Assembly (NCBI GenBank): GCA_022452285.1
Contig: JAKUNG010000002.1
Coordinates: 21,716-85,715 of the forward strand
Source of the DNA: Terriglobia bacterium
GTDB taxonomy: Bacteria; Acidobacteriota; Terriglobia; Versatilivoradales; Versatilivoraceae
DNA length: 64,000 nucleotides
Direction: 5' to 3'
The position numbers were made by a program, and so were the translations under genes. The notes beneath the pieces are model-generated. The model was given only the letters and a program-made list of their open reading frames with translations. It ran no database searches and had not been told where the DNA came from. Shown here in pieces: positions 9,083 through 18,967 of the stretch (position 1 is its first letter; each line of letters begins with the position of its first letter).

Positions 9083-9865
9083 ATGATAAAAACAACACCA
9101 ATCCTCATTTTATTTTTTCTTGCTAGTCTGATGCCAACATTAGCAGATCAAGATGCTAATCAACTCATTTCAAACTATTTAAATCAGATGGTAAAACATA
9201 CTGCAACTTTTTCTATTGGTGTCGAATATTATGTTAAGGACAAATCTCCAATTCGCCTGTCATTCTCCTGGAAAAGATGGGTTCAACAAACAAAAGTCTC
9301 ACATTTGATCGAAATGGAATACCCAAACTCTGAAGTAGGTAAACGCCTTTTAGTTCATGAATATCCTAACGGTTCGTCTGAGCGGTTTGCTTTTAGACCG
9401 AAGAGTGTATTAAAGAAAAACGTTCGCATTACTGGTCCTAGGCACTACAGATATAAGAAACTACGAATTTCAGTACAGGAATTAATTGGGGGAGAACTCG
9501 CTAAATATACTCACCATTTTTTAAAAAAGAAACGGTTAAATAACAAGAATTGCTATCTTATAGAAAACCGACTCAAGCCCTTATATCGAAATGAAAGTGA
9601 TTATCCCCGTTCAGTCATAGCACTCTCTGTCAATGAACAAGAACTTGTCCAGTGGGAGTTATATAATCGAGATAATCATCTAGCTAAAATTATCTTACCG
9701 GGCAAAATAAAAGATATTGATGGTGTCAGAACTATTCTCTCATTTCGAATTACCGAACCTCGTCGGGAGAGTACTCTTGTATTCAACGTTAAATCAGTCG
9801 ATTACCAGCCTCGTTTTGATCCAATTATTTTTAAAAAAGAAAATCTAACTGAATCAATTCAATAG
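9083..9865 (+). CDS. LolA-like outer membrane lipoprotein-sorting family protein
   Basis: 260 residues: a Sec signal peptide (MIKTTPILILFFLASLMPTLA, cut before DQD) followed by a beta-rich domain. It resembles the 'outer membrane lipoprotein-sorting protein' family with a LolA/LolB-like half-barrel, normally encoded beside RND/MMPL exporters. In line with that family, the middle contains RITGPRHYRYKKLRISVQELIGG and later short alternating strands. The ATG at 9083 is chosen over an in-frame TTG at 9062 because AGGAAA at 9071-9076 precedes it and the signal peptide then starts correctly. It probably accepts a lipid or lipid-linked cargo from the exporter in the periplasm. Confidence 0.78.
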   Translation: MIKTTPILILFFLASLMPTLADQDANQLISNYLNQMVKHTATFSIGVEYYVKDKSPIRLSFSWKRWVQQTKVSHLIEMEYPNSEVGKRLLVHEYPNGSSERFAFRPKSVLKKNVRITGPRHYRYKKLRISVQELIGGELAKYTHHFLKKKRLNNKNCYLIENRLKPLYRNESDYPRSVIALSVNEQELVQWELYNRDNHLAKIILPGKIKDIDGVRTILSFRITEPRRESTLVFNVKSVDYQPRFDPIIFKKENLTESIQ

Positions 9866-9878
9866 GAGTTATTCTTTT

Positions 9879-9895
9879 AGTTAGAAGATCTAACT
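9879..9895. repeat. Short inverted repeat after the RND/LolA-like pair
   Basis: AGTTAG and CTAACT pair across the 5-base loop AAGAT, 14 bases past the stop. There is no clear T-run after it, so it is at best a weak 3'-end hairpin. Confidence 0.25.
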
Positions 9896-10078
9896 CAAAT
9901 GATTGACAGTCTAAAAATATCGGTGAAATAATAGGTGGTGATTTTATAGGAATTATTGTTTTCTGCTAATTTCTACCTAACAATAATATTTATCTAGAAC
10001 CTTTTACTGGAATTAATTTGAATAGCAAGTCTAAATAATTTTAATAGGTCACTAACACTTTTACTGAAAGAGAAAGCA

Positions 10079-11110
10079 TTGTCTAAAAAACCCAAAATAG
10101 CTGTCATTGGTTCAACGGGATACTCCGGTGCTGAGATTGTTCGATTGCTTCTAAAACACGGTCAAATTGATCTTAATACCTTAATGACTTTAAATGAAGA
10201 ACGTATCTCTTCAGAATCGATTTCTATTAATCAAGCTCTTCCCTATTTTGTTAAGCAATGTAATCTTCCAATTGAGCCACTAAACTTCTCGTTACTAAAG
10301 GAACGAGGTGTTGATTTAGTTTTCTTGGCTACTCCAAATGAATCCTCTCACAGGGTTATTCCAGAACTATTAAAACACGACCTTAAAGTGATTGACTTGA
10401 GTGGAGCGTTTCGTTTGAAAGATATAAATCAATACTCCAAGTGGTATGGATTTAAACACTTATTCCCTAGTGAACTAAAGCGCAGCATCTATGGACTTAC
10501 TGAAGTTAATCGACTGGAAATTAAAGATGCTCAGTTATTGGCTAATCCCGGTTGTTATCCAACCTCGATACTTCTACCTCTAATCCCCTTGCATCAGGCT
10601 AAATTAATTGACTTTCACAGCACTATAATCTGCGATTCTAAATCAGGTGTTTCTGGTGCAGGAAAATCTCCAGCGACAGCCACACATTTTTCAGAAGTAA
10701 CTGAAAACTTTAATGCCTACAAGGTTAATCGACATCAACATTCTCCTGAAATTTGGCAGGAATTAGGTAATTCAGATGTGATCTTTACATCCCATCTTCT
10801 ACCTTTAAATAGAGGCATCCTTTCAACAATTTACGTTAAACTGTCTGACCCTGTTAATGCAAAAGATGTTTCAGACTGTTTAAATCTTAATTATTCTAAT
10901 GAATCAATGGTTCGTCTATTTAAAAGAGGCACCCTGCCACAGATAAAATATGTCGCACATACTAACTTTTGCGACATTGGCTGGGAAATAGCTGGAACAC
11001 ATTTAATCATTGTCTCAGCTATTGATAATTTGGGCAAAGGTGCAGCGGGACAAGCCGTCCAAAACATGAATGTAATGTTGGGTCTTGAAGAAACTTTAGG
11101 GCTTCTTTAA
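10079..11110 (+). CDS. argC: N-acetyl-gamma-glutamyl-phosphate reductase
   Basis: 343 residues, normal ArgC length. It reduces N-acetylglutamyl-5-phosphate to the semialdehyde with NADPH, the third step of arginine synthesis. The N-terminal Rossmann loop is GSTGYSGAE, and the active-site cysteine is Cys159 in ANPGCYPTS; the later VNRHQHSPEIWQEL carries the conserved histidine. The start is TTG at 10079, preceded by purine-rich GAAAGAGAAAG; no better upstream codon was found. It is the first gene of the arginine operon, 56 bases before argB. The 213 bases upstream probably contain the operon promoter, but I could not identify an ARG box. Confidence 0.95.
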   Translation: MSKKPKIAVIGSTGYSGAEIVRLLLKHGQIDLNTLMTLNEERISSESISINQALPYFVKQCNLPIEPLNFSLLKERGVDLVFLATPNESSHRVIPELLKHDLKVIDLSGAFRLKDINQYSKWYGFKHLFPSELKRSIYGLTEVNRLEIKDAQLLANPGCYPTSILLPLIPLHQAKLIDFHSTIICDSKSGVSGAGKSPATATHFSEVTENFNAYKVNRHQHSPEIWQELGNSDVIFTSHLLPLNRGILSTIYVKLSDPVNAKDVSDCLNLNYSNESMVRLFKRGTLPQIKYVAHTNFCDIGWEIAGTHLIIVSAIDNLGKGAAGQAVQNMNVMLGLEETLGLL

Positions 11111-11166
11111 AAGTCATCATAAAGAAGAAGCTAATATCTTTAACTTCTTACAATAACGAGGAACCT

Positions 11167-11961
11167 GTGCGTTTAATAGTAAAAATTGGGGGTAGCTTGC
11201 TAACCAGCCAAGAGTTACTTAACAAAATAGTTGGTCAACTTGTACAGCTTAAAAATGAGAATTTGGAATTTATCATTGTGCACGGTGGTGGAAAACAGAT
11301 TAAGTATTACCTGAATGAGTTACACCTTAAGTCCGAATTTAAAAATGGTTTAAGAGTGACTACTCCCCAAACTATGGAAGTAGTTCAGATGGTATTAGCA
11401 GGACTAGTAAACAAAAACATTGTTGCAGAATTTTCTAAATTTAATATACCTGCTGTTGGATTATGTGGTTCCGATGGTAAAAGTTTCATTGCACAAAAAT
11501 ATTGGGATTCAGCAGAAAATGAAACCGGCCTTGACTATGGTCAGGTTGGAGAAGTGGTTCAAGGTAATCCAACATTAATAAACCTACTAGTTAGCCATAA
11601 TTTCATCCCTGTTATTGCTTGTGTTGGACTAGGCGTAGATGGATCTCATTTCAATGTTAACGCCGATGAAATGGCTTCTGCCGTGGCAATTCTTTGTAAT
11701 GCTGATCGACTAATCTTCCTAACTGATGTTCCTGGAATTTTAGATTCAAATAAAAAAGTAATCCCAAATTTAAATAGCAGAAAACTTGATGAACTTCGAT
11801 CAAACAATGTTGTTACTGAAGGCATGCTCCCCAAAACACGTGCCTGCGATCGAGCCCTAAAAGAAGGCATCTCTAAAATTCATATTATTGGTGGCAGGGA
11901 AATTGATTGTCTGCTCCGACTAATATCATTTGAGGAGAAAATCGGTACCACAATCCACTAA
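11167..11961 (+). CDS. argB: Acetylglutamate kinase
   Basis: 264 residues of the amino-acid kinase fold, phosphorylating N-acetylglutamate with ATP. Visible motifs: VKIGGSLL at the N-terminus, VHGGGKQI (glycine-rich substrate loop), GLCGSDGKSF, NADEMASAVA and LTDVPGIL near the nucleotide site. The start is GTG at 11167 with GAGGAA ending 3 bases upstream. The protein begins directly at the first core strand and lacks the extra N-terminal helix that forms the arginine-sensitive hexamer in some bacteria. It may therefore be the arginine-insensitive dimeric kind; this is inference from length only. Confidence 0.94.
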   Translation: MRLIVKIGGSLLTSQELLNKIVGQLVQLKNENLEFIIVHGGGKQIKYYLNELHLKSEFKNGLRVTTPQTMEVVQMVLAGLVNKNIVAEFSKFNIPAVGLCGSDGKSFIAQKYWDSAENETGLDYGQVGEVVQGNPTLINLLVSHNFIPVIACVGLGVDGSHFNVNADEMASAVAILCNADRLIFLTDVPGILDSNKKVIPNLNSRKLDELRSNNVVTEGMLPKTRACDRALKEGISKIHIIGGREIDCLLRLISFEEKIGTTIH

Positions 11962-12084
11962 AGACTTAATAATCTTGTTTTCTATAATTAAGCTACACCA
12001 AACATCTGGTACAATTTCTATGATCTTAATCAACTACTTTTTTCTGTATTCAAGAATTCTGACTCGTGAACTGAGGACCTTCCT

Positions 12085-13290
12085 ATGAACTTGAAACAAA
12101 TTGTTCAATCTGAAGCTGATAATCTTTTTAGTAATTACAAGAAATATCCATTATTTATTGAAAAAGGTCGTAAGTGCGTCCTTTATGACTACGAAGGTAA
12201 ACGTTATATTGATTTTCTTTCTGGAATCGCTGTTAATGCTCTAGGATATAATCATCCAAAAATCAGTAATATAATCCGGAAACAGCTTAAAAAATCTCTA
12301 CATGTTTCTAATCTTTTTTATCATCCTTATCAGGCACTTTTGGCCAAAAAATTGCTGGAAATTTCTGGGATGGAAAGAGCTTTTTTTTGCAATAGTGGAA
12401 CAGAATCCATCGATGCGTCCTTTAAACTGGCAAGAGGTTATTTCTATAAAAATAATCTTGGCAAAGATAAGAATCAGATTCTCACTCTAAACAACTCATT
12501 TCATGGCAGAACATATGGAGCACTGTCTGCTACGGCTAATGACACTTATCGTAAACCTTTTGCTCCACTAGTACCTGGGTTCCACTTTGTAGAACAAAAT
12601 AATGTAGATGACCTAAAGAAAAAGTTTAATAAAAAGATTTGTGCTCTAATTATTGAACCACTCCAAGGAGAAGGTGGTGTCTATCCATGCACAGAAGAAT
12701 TTCTCCAAGCAGCACGCCAATTATGTGATGAGAATGGAGCCCTACTAATTTTTGACGAAATTCAGTGTGGTTTAGGACGGACTGGCCGCTATTTTTATTT
12801 TCAGAAATACGGCATTCGGCCAGACATTTTAACTCTTGCAAAACCCTTAGGCCTTGGAATGCCTCTTGGATCAGTGCTTACCTCTAAAAAAATCTCTGCA
12901 ACCTTTGGACCTGGCGATCATGGAACTACATTTGGAGGTGGTCCTTTAGCCTGCAGACTTGGGTTTGAATTTATCAAAATTTTACAAGAAGACAAAATGG
13001 TTGAAGACATTAAGACTAAAGGAAACTTTTTCAAACAAAAACTTTTAGACCTTAAGAAGAAGTATTCTTGCATTGTTGATGTCCGAGGAGAAGGCCTTAT
13101 GCTGGCAGCTGAACTTAATTTTCCAGGTCGAGATATTGTTGACCAGTGTCTTGCTGCTGGTTTCGTTATTAATGTAACAGCTAATACGGTCATACGCTTC
13201 CTTCCACCCTATATCATAAGCAAAAAGGAGATCAGCCAGTTGATCAAAACCCTAGACAAACTGTTAGCTCAATCATCTAAAAACCATTAG
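12085..13290 (+). CDS. argD: Acetylornithine aminotransferase
   Basis: 401 residues, fold-type I class III aminotransferase converting N-acetylglutamate semialdehyde to N-acetylornithine with glutamate as donor. FCNSGTESIDASFKLAR binds the PLP phosphate, IFDEIQCGLGRTGR holds the PLP-nitrogen aspartate, and Lys253 in LAKPLG is the Schiff-base lysine. The ATG has a GAGGA site 9 bases upstream. The position inside the arg cluster supports ArgD over the closely related GABA or ornithine aminotransferases. It could also serve as succinyl-DAP aminotransferase, as some ArgD enzymes do. Confidence 0.94.
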   Translation: MNLKQIVQSEADNLFSNYKKYPLFIEKGRKCVLYDYEGKRYIDFLSGIAVNALGYNHPKISNIIRKQLKKSLHVSNLFYHPYQALLAKKLLEISGMERAFFCNSGTESIDASFKLARGYFYKNNLGKDKNQILTLNNSFHGRTYGALSATANDTYRKPFAPLVPGFHFVEQNNVDDLKKKFNKKICALIIEPLQGEGGVYPCTEEFLQAARQLCDENGALLIFDEIQCGLGRTGRYFYFQKYGIRPDILTLAKPLGLGMPLGSVLTSKKISATFGPGDHGTTFGGGPLACRLGFEFIKILQEDKMVEDIKTKGNFFKQKLLDLKKKYSCIVDVRGEGLMLAAELNFPGRDIVDQCLAAGFVINVTANTVIRFLPPYIISKKEISQLIKTLDKLLAQSSKNH

Positions 13291-13370
13291 GAATGAATAC
13301 CACCAGTATAAAAAATATACCAGTCAGTCTTTTTTAAAAGTAACATTCTATTAAAACTTCAGAGTTCAAT

Positions 13371-14312
13371 ATGAGTAATCAAAAACTTAGTGTTAGCGAT
13401 CTAATTTCAATTCAGAACTTAACCACCAGTGACATTTCTTTAATTTTTAGTTCTGCAAAAATGTTAAAAGAAAAGCCCTTAAATTTTTCTGGTGTGTTAA
13501 ATAACAAAACTCTAGCTTTAATCTTTGAAAAACCTTCTTTGCGAACTCGAGTCACTTTTGACGTCGGCATGACCAGCATGGGAGGTAGTTCAGTCTTTCT
13601 TGACCATAGCAGTACTAAACTCGGTGAAAGGGAGTCTATTAAGGATGTTGCTCGCAATTTAGAGCGATGGGTCGATGGAATTGTAGCACGCACATATAAA
13701 AACAAATCTGTGATTGATTTAGCAGCACATGCTAAAATTCCAGTGATTAATGGCCTGACTGATCTCCTCCATCCCTGTCAGGCACTTGCAGATTTCTTTA
13801 CTATTTACGAGCGATTTGGGAGTACAAACAACCTGAAATTTTGTTTTGTTGGTGATGGAAACAATACTTGTCACTCTCTTATGCTAGCAGCAGGCTTACT
13901 TGGAGTTAGTTTTTTTGTGACTACTCCGCCAGGATTTGAACCTAATCCTGACATTGTAGAAACTGCATCGAAATCCGCAGCTTTGACTGGTGGTTCTATA
14001 AGAGTCATAACGAACCCTAATGAAGCTGTACAACAAGCTAACATTGTATATACAGATGTTTGGGCTAGTATGGGACAAGAAGCTGAGATTGAACAAAGGG
14101 CCTCCGTTTTTGTGGATTATCAAGTAAACGATTCCCTAATTAATCAAGCCGACAAAGATGCCTTGTTTATGCATTGCCTTCCAGCCCACCGTGGGTATGA
14201 GGTCGCAACTAGTGTTATAGATTCCACACGGTCGATTGTTTATGACCAGGCAGAAAATCGTCTTCACATTCAAAAAGCATTGTTATATTTATTAATGAGT
14301 GATCCCAGTTAA
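13371..14312 (+). CDS. argF: Ornithine carbamoyltransferase
   Basis: 313 residues, typical OTCase. It joins ornithine and carbamoyl phosphate to give citrulline. The carbamoyl-phosphate loop is SLRTR at 56-60, HPCQALADF supplies further substrate contacts, and the catalytic HCLP motif is at 268-271. Its stop lies just upstream of a strong AAAGGAG ribosome site that serves argG. ATCases and N-acetyl-OTCases share the fold, but ArgB, ArgD and ArgJ in the same operon make OTCase by far the most likely. Confidence 0.95.
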   Translation: MSNQKLSVSDLISIQNLTTSDISLIFSSAKMLKEKPLNFSGVLNNKTLALIFEKPSLRTRVTFDVGMTSMGGSSVFLDHSSTKLGERESIKDVARNLERWVDGIVARTYKNKSVIDLAAHAKIPVINGLTDLLHPCQALADFFTIYERFGSTNNLKFCFVGDGNNTCHSLMLAAGLLGVSFFVTTPPGFEPNPDIVETASKSAALTGGSIRVITNPNEAVQQANIVYTDVWASMGQEAEIEQRASVFVDYQVNDSLINQADKDALFMHCLPAHRGYEVATSVIDSTRSIVYDQAENRLHIQKALLYLLMSDPS

Positions 14313-14316
14313 TAAT

Positions 14317-14323
14317 AAAGGAG
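14317..14323 (+). promoter_or_regulatory. Ribosome binding site of argG, implying an ATC start
   Basis: AAAGGAG begins 5 bases past the argF stop. The codon at the ideal 7-base spacing is ATC at 14331, in frame with argG. The nearest conventional start in frame, TTG at 14349, is 25 bases away and would remove the first strand of the ATP site. Confidence 0.6.
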
Positions 14324-14330
14324 TTTTGTT

Positions 14331-15560
14331 ATCGTCAAAAAAATAGTTTTGGCCTATTCTGGAGGTCTAGACACCTCTGTAATAATTCCCTGGCTTAAAG
14401 AAAAATATAATTGTGAAGTTATCGCAATGGCAGGAGATGTAGGCCAGTCTGAAGAGCTTGAAGGCCTAGAAAAGAAAGCCCTCCAGACTGGAGCGAGTAA
14501 ATTGTATGTTGAAGACTTACGAAAAGACTTCGTTACAGACTTTATTTGGCCAACTTTAAAATCTGGCGCCATTTATGAACAACAGTACCTTTTAGGTACC
14601 TCGATGGCTCGCCCTATCTTGGCCAAACGTCAAGTAGAAATTGCTTTAAAAGAAGGCGCTGATGCAGTAGCACATGGCTGCACCGGAAAAGGTAATGATC
14701 AAGTTCGATTTGAACTCGCTTATAAGGCTCTTGCTCCCCATTTGAAAGTTATAGCTCCATGGAGAGAGTGGAACATACGGTCTAGAGAAGACGCTATAGA
14801 TTTCGCCCATAAACACCATATCCCAATCACAGCAAGTAAGGAAAAGATCTATAGTGAGGATCGAAACCTTTGGCACTTAAGCCATGAAGGGGGCATTTTA
14901 GAAGATCCTTCGTGCGAACCAGATGAATCAATGTGGCAACTTACTGTTTCTCCAGAGGATGCACCTAATAAACCTCAATTTATTGAAATTTCTTTTGAGG
15001 CAGGAACGCCTGTGGGTATTAATGGTGAAAATTTAGATGCTATTGAATTAATCAATTCAGCAAATGAAATTGGTGGAAAGCATGGAATTGGTCGAGTTGA
15101 CATGGTTGAAAACCGATTAGTTGGAATGAAATCAAGAGGGGCCTATGAGACGCCAGGGGGAACCCTTCTTGTTCAAGCACACAGAGAGCTTGAGTCAATA
15201 TGTCTAGATAGAGAAACACAGAGAATTAAAGACATTCTTTCAATCACCTATGCCGATATAGTTTATAACGGTCAGTGGTTTTCAGCTCTTAGGGAAGCAT
15301 TAGATCAATTTGTAATAAAAAGTCAGGAACATGTAACAGGAACTGTACGTTTAAAACTCTTTAAAGGAAGATCCTCCGTCGTAGGTCGATCTTCTCCCTA
15401 TTCACTATATCGTGAAGACTTAGCAACTTTTAGTGAAGGAACCACTTATCGTCAGCAGGACGCAGAGGGTTTTATAAATCTTTTTGGATTGCCAGCTCAT
15501 ATTCGGGCACTCATTAAATTAAATCAGAAAACTTCAAATTCCTTAAGCAATGAAGAATAA
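14331..15560 (+). CDS. argG: Argininosuccinate synthase (probable ATC start)
   Basis: 409 residues if translation starts at ATC (14331). Condenses citrulline and aspartate with ATP. The PP-loop SGGLDTSV lies at the N-terminus; [28 protein letters not shown] and SYADIV-type C-terminal regions match the family. ArgG proteins normally begin with a short strand ending in [11 protein letters not shown]; here [11 protein letters not shown] is present only if translation starts upstream of the first conventional codon (TTG 14349). No ATG, GTG or TTG in frame lies between the argF stop and that strand, while a strong ribosome site points to ATC. A sequencing error changing ATG to ATC is the main alternative. 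Confidence 0.93.
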   Translation: MVKKIVLAYSGGLDTSVIIPWLKEKYNCEVIAMAGDVGQSEELEGLEKKALQTGASKLYVEDLRKDFVTDFIWPTLKSGAIYEQQYLLGTSMARPILAKRQVEIALKEGADAVAHGCTGKGNDQVRFELAYKALAPHLKVIAPWREWNIRSREDAIDFAHKHHIPITASKEKIYSEDRNLWHLSHEGGILEDPSCEPDESMWQLTVSPEDAPNKPQFIEISFEAGTPVGINGENLDAIELINSANEIGGKHGIGRVDMVENRLVGMKSRGAYETPGGTLLVQAHRELESICLDRETQRIKDILSITYADIVYNGQWFSALREALDQFVIKSQEHVTGTVRLKLFKGRSSVVGRSSPYSLYREDLATFSEGTTYRQQDAEGFINLFGLPAHIRALIKLNQKTSNSLSNEE

Positions 15561-15596
15561 TATTTGTAATCTGTCAATACGTATATTGGAGTTAAT

Positions 15597-16997
15597 GTGA
15601 GCATTTGGGACGGCCGATTCTCAGAAAAAATGAATCCTGATTTTGAAATTTTTAATAGAAGTTTTGAAACAGATCAACGTTTAGTGCTTGAAGATATCCA
15701 AGGATCTCTTGCATATGCTAAAGCTTTACAAAAAATCGATATCCTTACAATGAAAGAACTAAAGAATATTGTTGATGGTCTTAATGAAATTCGAACTGAA
15801 ATTACTAATCAGCCTGCCCTTCTAAAAGAATCTGTTGACGAAGACATCCATAGTTATGTTGAGAATAGCTTGGTAAAAAAGATTGGTCCAACAGGATTGA
15901 AACTTCATACTGGTCGTAGCCGAAATGAGCAGGTTTCTGTTGACACTCGTTTATTCGTTAAGAAAAAAATTAATGAAACAAAGCAACGATTAAAGGATTT
16001 AATGTCTGAACTTATAAAATCAGCTAGGGTACATGAAGAACTTGTAATACCTGGTTATACACATCTTCGAAAAGCACAACCCGTCCTTCTCAGTCATTAT
16101 TTTTTGGCCTATTTTGAGATGTTCTTGCGGGATTATCAACGATTTGATGAATCCTTCCAAAGAACTGATTCTTCGCCACTTGGATCAGGAGCCTTGGCGG
16201 GATGTAGTTTTCCAATTGATCGTAAGTTTTTAGCAGAAAAACTTGGATTTTCTGAGATTACTCACAATAGTCTTGATGCAGTTAGTGACCGTGATTATAT
16301 TCTTGACTTCCTTTTCTCAGCCTCAACTACATTAGTACACCTAAGTCGATTGGCAGAGGACCTAATCATTTTTTCCACTCCAGAATTTGGATGGATTATT
16401 CTCTCAGACAAAGTTACTACTGGAAGTAGTCTGCTACCTCAGAAAAAAAATCCTGACGCATTAGAGTTAATCCGGGGAAAATCAAGCCGTCTAATTGGTA
16501 ATCTTTCAACTCTACTAATCTTACTCAAAGGGACACCACTAACATATAACAAGGATTTACAAGACGACAAAGAACTTCTTTTTAATAGTTCTGATACTGT
16601 TCTTGAATGTCTTCATATTTCTAAAATTATAATTGAAACCATGGAGATTGATTCTAAAGCGGTTAAAAAAGCTCTAAATGACGATTCTATTTTTGCGACA
16701 GATATCGCTGACTATTTAGTACGAAAAGGAGTTCCATTTCGCTCAGCACATAAGATAACCGGTTCTATCGTATTAGAGTGTGAACAAAAAAAAATTAAAC
16801 TGTCTGAACTCTCTTTGGATCGGTATAAAACCTACTCATTGTTATTTGAGGATGATATTTTTAAACTCTTTACGCTTAATAATTCTATAAATTCTCATTC
16901 AGTGGTAGGTGGAACATCTCATGATAGGGTAAAGGGTGAGCTTGCTCGAGCTGAAAAGCGTCTTAAACACTTGATTATTCAAGAATTTAAAAAGTGA
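15597..16997 (+). CDS. argH: Argininosuccinate lyase
   Basis: 466 residues, fumarase/aspartase superfamily, splitting argininosuccinate into arginine and fumarate. WDGRFSEKMNPDFEIFNRS at the N-terminus, HTGRSRNEQVSVDTRLF (substrate loop) and the signature GSSLLPQKKNPDALELIRGK starting at Gly276 are all intact, with the flexible-loop serines at 277-278. The start is GTG (15597) with TTGGAG 5 bases upstream. The gene sits 36 bases after argG and is followed directly by argJ. Length and motifs match an active lyase rather than a crystallin-like relative. Confidence 0.95.
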   Translation: MSIWDGRFSEKMNPDFEIFNRSFETDQRLVLEDIQGSLAYAKALQKIDILTMKELKNIVDGLNEIRTEITNQPALLKESVDEDIHSYVENSLVKKIGPTGLKLHTGRSRNEQVSVDTRLFVKKKINETKQRLKDLMSELIKSARVHEELVIPGYTHLRKAQPVLLSHYFLAYFEMFLRDYQRFDESFQRTDSSPLGSGALAGCSFPIDRKFLAEKLGFSEITHNSLDAVSDRDYILDFLFSASTTLVHLSRLAEDLIIFSTPEFGWIILSDKVTTGSSLLPQKKNPDALELIRGKSSRLIGNLSTLLILLKGTPLTYNKDLQDDKELLFNSSDTVLECLHISKIIIETMEIDSKAVKKALNDDSIFATDIADYLVRKGVPFRSAHKITGSIVLECEQKKIKLSELSLDRYKTYSLLFEDDIFKLFTLNNSINSHSVVGGTSHDRVKGELARAEKRLKHLIIQEFKK

Positions 16998-17033
16998 AAC
17001 CTCCTATTGGGCATCCAAGAAAGGATTATTCTA

Positions 17034-18245
17034 TTGGGTTGGGAAATTAATGCTTCTGAAATAGATACCCCTTTAGGCTTTCAAGCATCTGGTATTCATT
17101 CTGGAATAAAAGAATCTGACTTAGACCTTGCACTTATTTTCTCTGAAACTCCCTCAATAGGTGCAGCCCTATTCACAGAAAATTCGTTCAAAGCTGCCCC
17201 AGTCCAAATTTCTCAAAAACACCTATCTCAAAATAACGGCGTGGTACGAGCGATAATAGTAAATTCGGGTAATGCTAATGCATGTACTGGAGAAACTGGT
17301 CTAACCACTGCTCTGCGTATGACTGAGATTGGAGCACAGCTTTTAAATATTTCGAGAGAACAAGTTCTCGTTTGTTCTACCGGAGTTATTGGTGTTCCGC
17401 TTCCATTGGATCCAATTGTCACTAACAGTAACTATCTTAAACAACAACTTTCACCTAGTGGATTTGGAAATGCAGCGCAAGCCATACTTACTACAGACAC
17501 CAGCCGAAAACTTTGTAGTGCTCTATCTAATTTAAAAGGTAAACAGATCAAGATATTCGGGATCACCAAAGGCGCTGGAATGATTCATCCGCAAATGGCT
17601 ACAACACTAGCTTTCATCGTCACAGATGTAGCCATCACTCAGAATTTACTCTATAAGGCTCTAAATGAAGCGTGTCGCCTTAGCTATAATAGTATTTCTG
17701 TAGATGGAGATACCTCAACCAATGACACCCTAGCAGTAATTGCTAATGGAGCCTCTAACTCACCTGTTATTAACGACGAAGGAGCAGATTATTCCAGCTT
17801 TTTAGAAGGACTGATTCAAGTTTGCCAAAGCCTGGCTCACCAAGTGACTCGCGATGGAGAGGGCGCCGGAAAGTTTCTAACTATAAAGGTTGTTGGTGCC
17901 TCCTCGGAAACTAATGCTACGAAAATTGCTCGTAAAGTTTCAAACTCCTTACTTGTTAAAACAGCAATAGCTGGAGAAGATGCTAATTGGGGTAGAATTT
18001 TAATGGCAATAGGCAATTCTGGAGTAAGCTTCAATAATCATGGTGTATCTATTTTCATTGGAGACATCCAAGTCTGTAGAAACGGGGAAGGTCTGCCTTT
18101 TGATGAGAGAAAGGCAAAAATGATTTTAAAAAAGAATGAAATAGATGTAACAATCCAATTTAATGATGGAAATGCAAGTGCTTATTTTTGGACCTGTGAT
18201 TTAACCAAAAAATATGTTGATATTAATGCATATTATCGAACCTGA
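17034..18245 (+). CDS. argJ: Glutamate N-acetyltransferase / amino-acid acetyltransferase
   Basis: 403 residues. ArgJ moves the acetyl group from N-acetylornithine to glutamate, making a cyclic pathway, and often also uses acetyl-CoA directly. The proenzyme cuts itself at the Ala-Thr bond in MIHPQMATTLAF; the new N-terminal Thr190 is the nucleophile. VNSGNANACTG and GDTSTNDT are further family motifs. The TTG at 17034 is preferred over TTG at 17007 because AAAGGA lies 8 bases before it and the shorter N-terminus fits the family. As last gene of the operon it explains why no argE or argA is needed here. Confidence 0.93.
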   Translation: MGWEINASEIDTPLGFQASGIHSGIKESDLDLALIFSETPSIGAALFTENSFKAAPVQISQKHLSQNNGVVRAIIVNSGNANACTGETGLTTALRMTEIGAQLLNISREQVLVCSTGVIGVPLPLDPIVTNSNYLKQQLSPSGFGNAAQAILTTDTSRKLCSALSNLKGKQIKIFGITKGAGMIHPQMATTLAFIVTDVAITQNLLYKALNEACRLSYNSISVDGDTSTNDTLAVIANGASNSPVINDEGADYSSFLEGLIQVCQSLAHQVTRDGEGAGKFLTIKVVGASSETNATKIARKVSNSLLVKTAIAGEDANWGRILMAIGNSGVSFNNHGVSIFIGDIQVCRNGEGLPFDERKAKMILKKNEIDVTIQFNDGNASAYFWTCDLTKKYVDINAYYRT

Positions 18246-18418
18246 AATGTTCAATAGAAGACTTGTTACTTCAGAAAAATTAACATTATTTTTTACTTGA
18301 AATTAACTTCAGTCTCTATTCAATAAACTGCAGTTTTCAGCAGGCCATACCTTAATATTTTTCAGTAAACAAAAGAGCATTCCATTAGAACAACCGACCC
18401 CACTAAGCAAAACAGCTT

Positions 18419-18967
18419 ATGAATTTTATTTATACTGCCGTTAAGTTCTACTCGGTATTCCTGATTGTAGCTCTTGGTGTTTTAATTCTCCAAAATCGAC
18501 TCTCTCTCTCCCTCTTTATTAATTTGGAATTATCACATTTTGCAACTGATTTGACTTTTGCCATTGCTGCAACGGCACTCATGGTTGGATTATCTCTTTA
18601 TGCTAATAAAAATTTCTTGTGGGCCCAAGTCCTGAACATTGAATTTAAAAAGCTATTCGTCCCTTTAAAGGATTGGCACATATTTTTAATTGCCTTTTGC
18701 AGCGGCATAACAGAAGAAACTGTGTTTCGCGGAATTATTCAGCCATTAATTGGTATTTTCCCTACCAGCTTTTTATTCGGACTACTTCACTTTATTCCTA
18801 ACAAGATTTTTATTCCATGGACGCTTTATACTATGTTTGGAGGATTCCTGTTTGGATGTTTATTTGAAATGACAGGAAATCTTTTCCCATCAATAATTTC
18901 ACATATATTGATTAATTTTATAATGATTTACCTACTTAATCATTCAGAGAACAGTCACATTAAATGA
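18419..18967 (+). CDS. CPBP-family intramembrane glutamic protease
   Basis: 182-residue membrane protein of the CPBP (CAAX protease and bacteriocin-processing, Abi) family. The three catalytic motifs are intact: EETVFR (Glu99, Glu100, Arg104), FGLLH (Phe120, His124) and HILIN (His162, Asn166). About five hydrophobic helices are visible. Bacterial members process lipidated or short membrane peptides, but most have no known substrate. It follows the arg operon by 173 bases on the same strand and may be read from its own promoter. No bacteriocin gene is nearby. The start lacks a clear ribosome site. Confidence 0.82.
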   Translation: MNFIYTAVKFYSVFLIVALGVLILQNRLSLSLFINLELSHFATDLTFAIAATALMVGLSLYANKNFLWAQVLNIEFKKLFVPLKDWHIFLIAFCSGITEETVFRGIIQPLIGIFPTSFLFGLLHFIPNKIFIPWTLYTMFGGFLFGCLFEMTGNLFPSIISHILINFIMIYLLNHSENSHIK

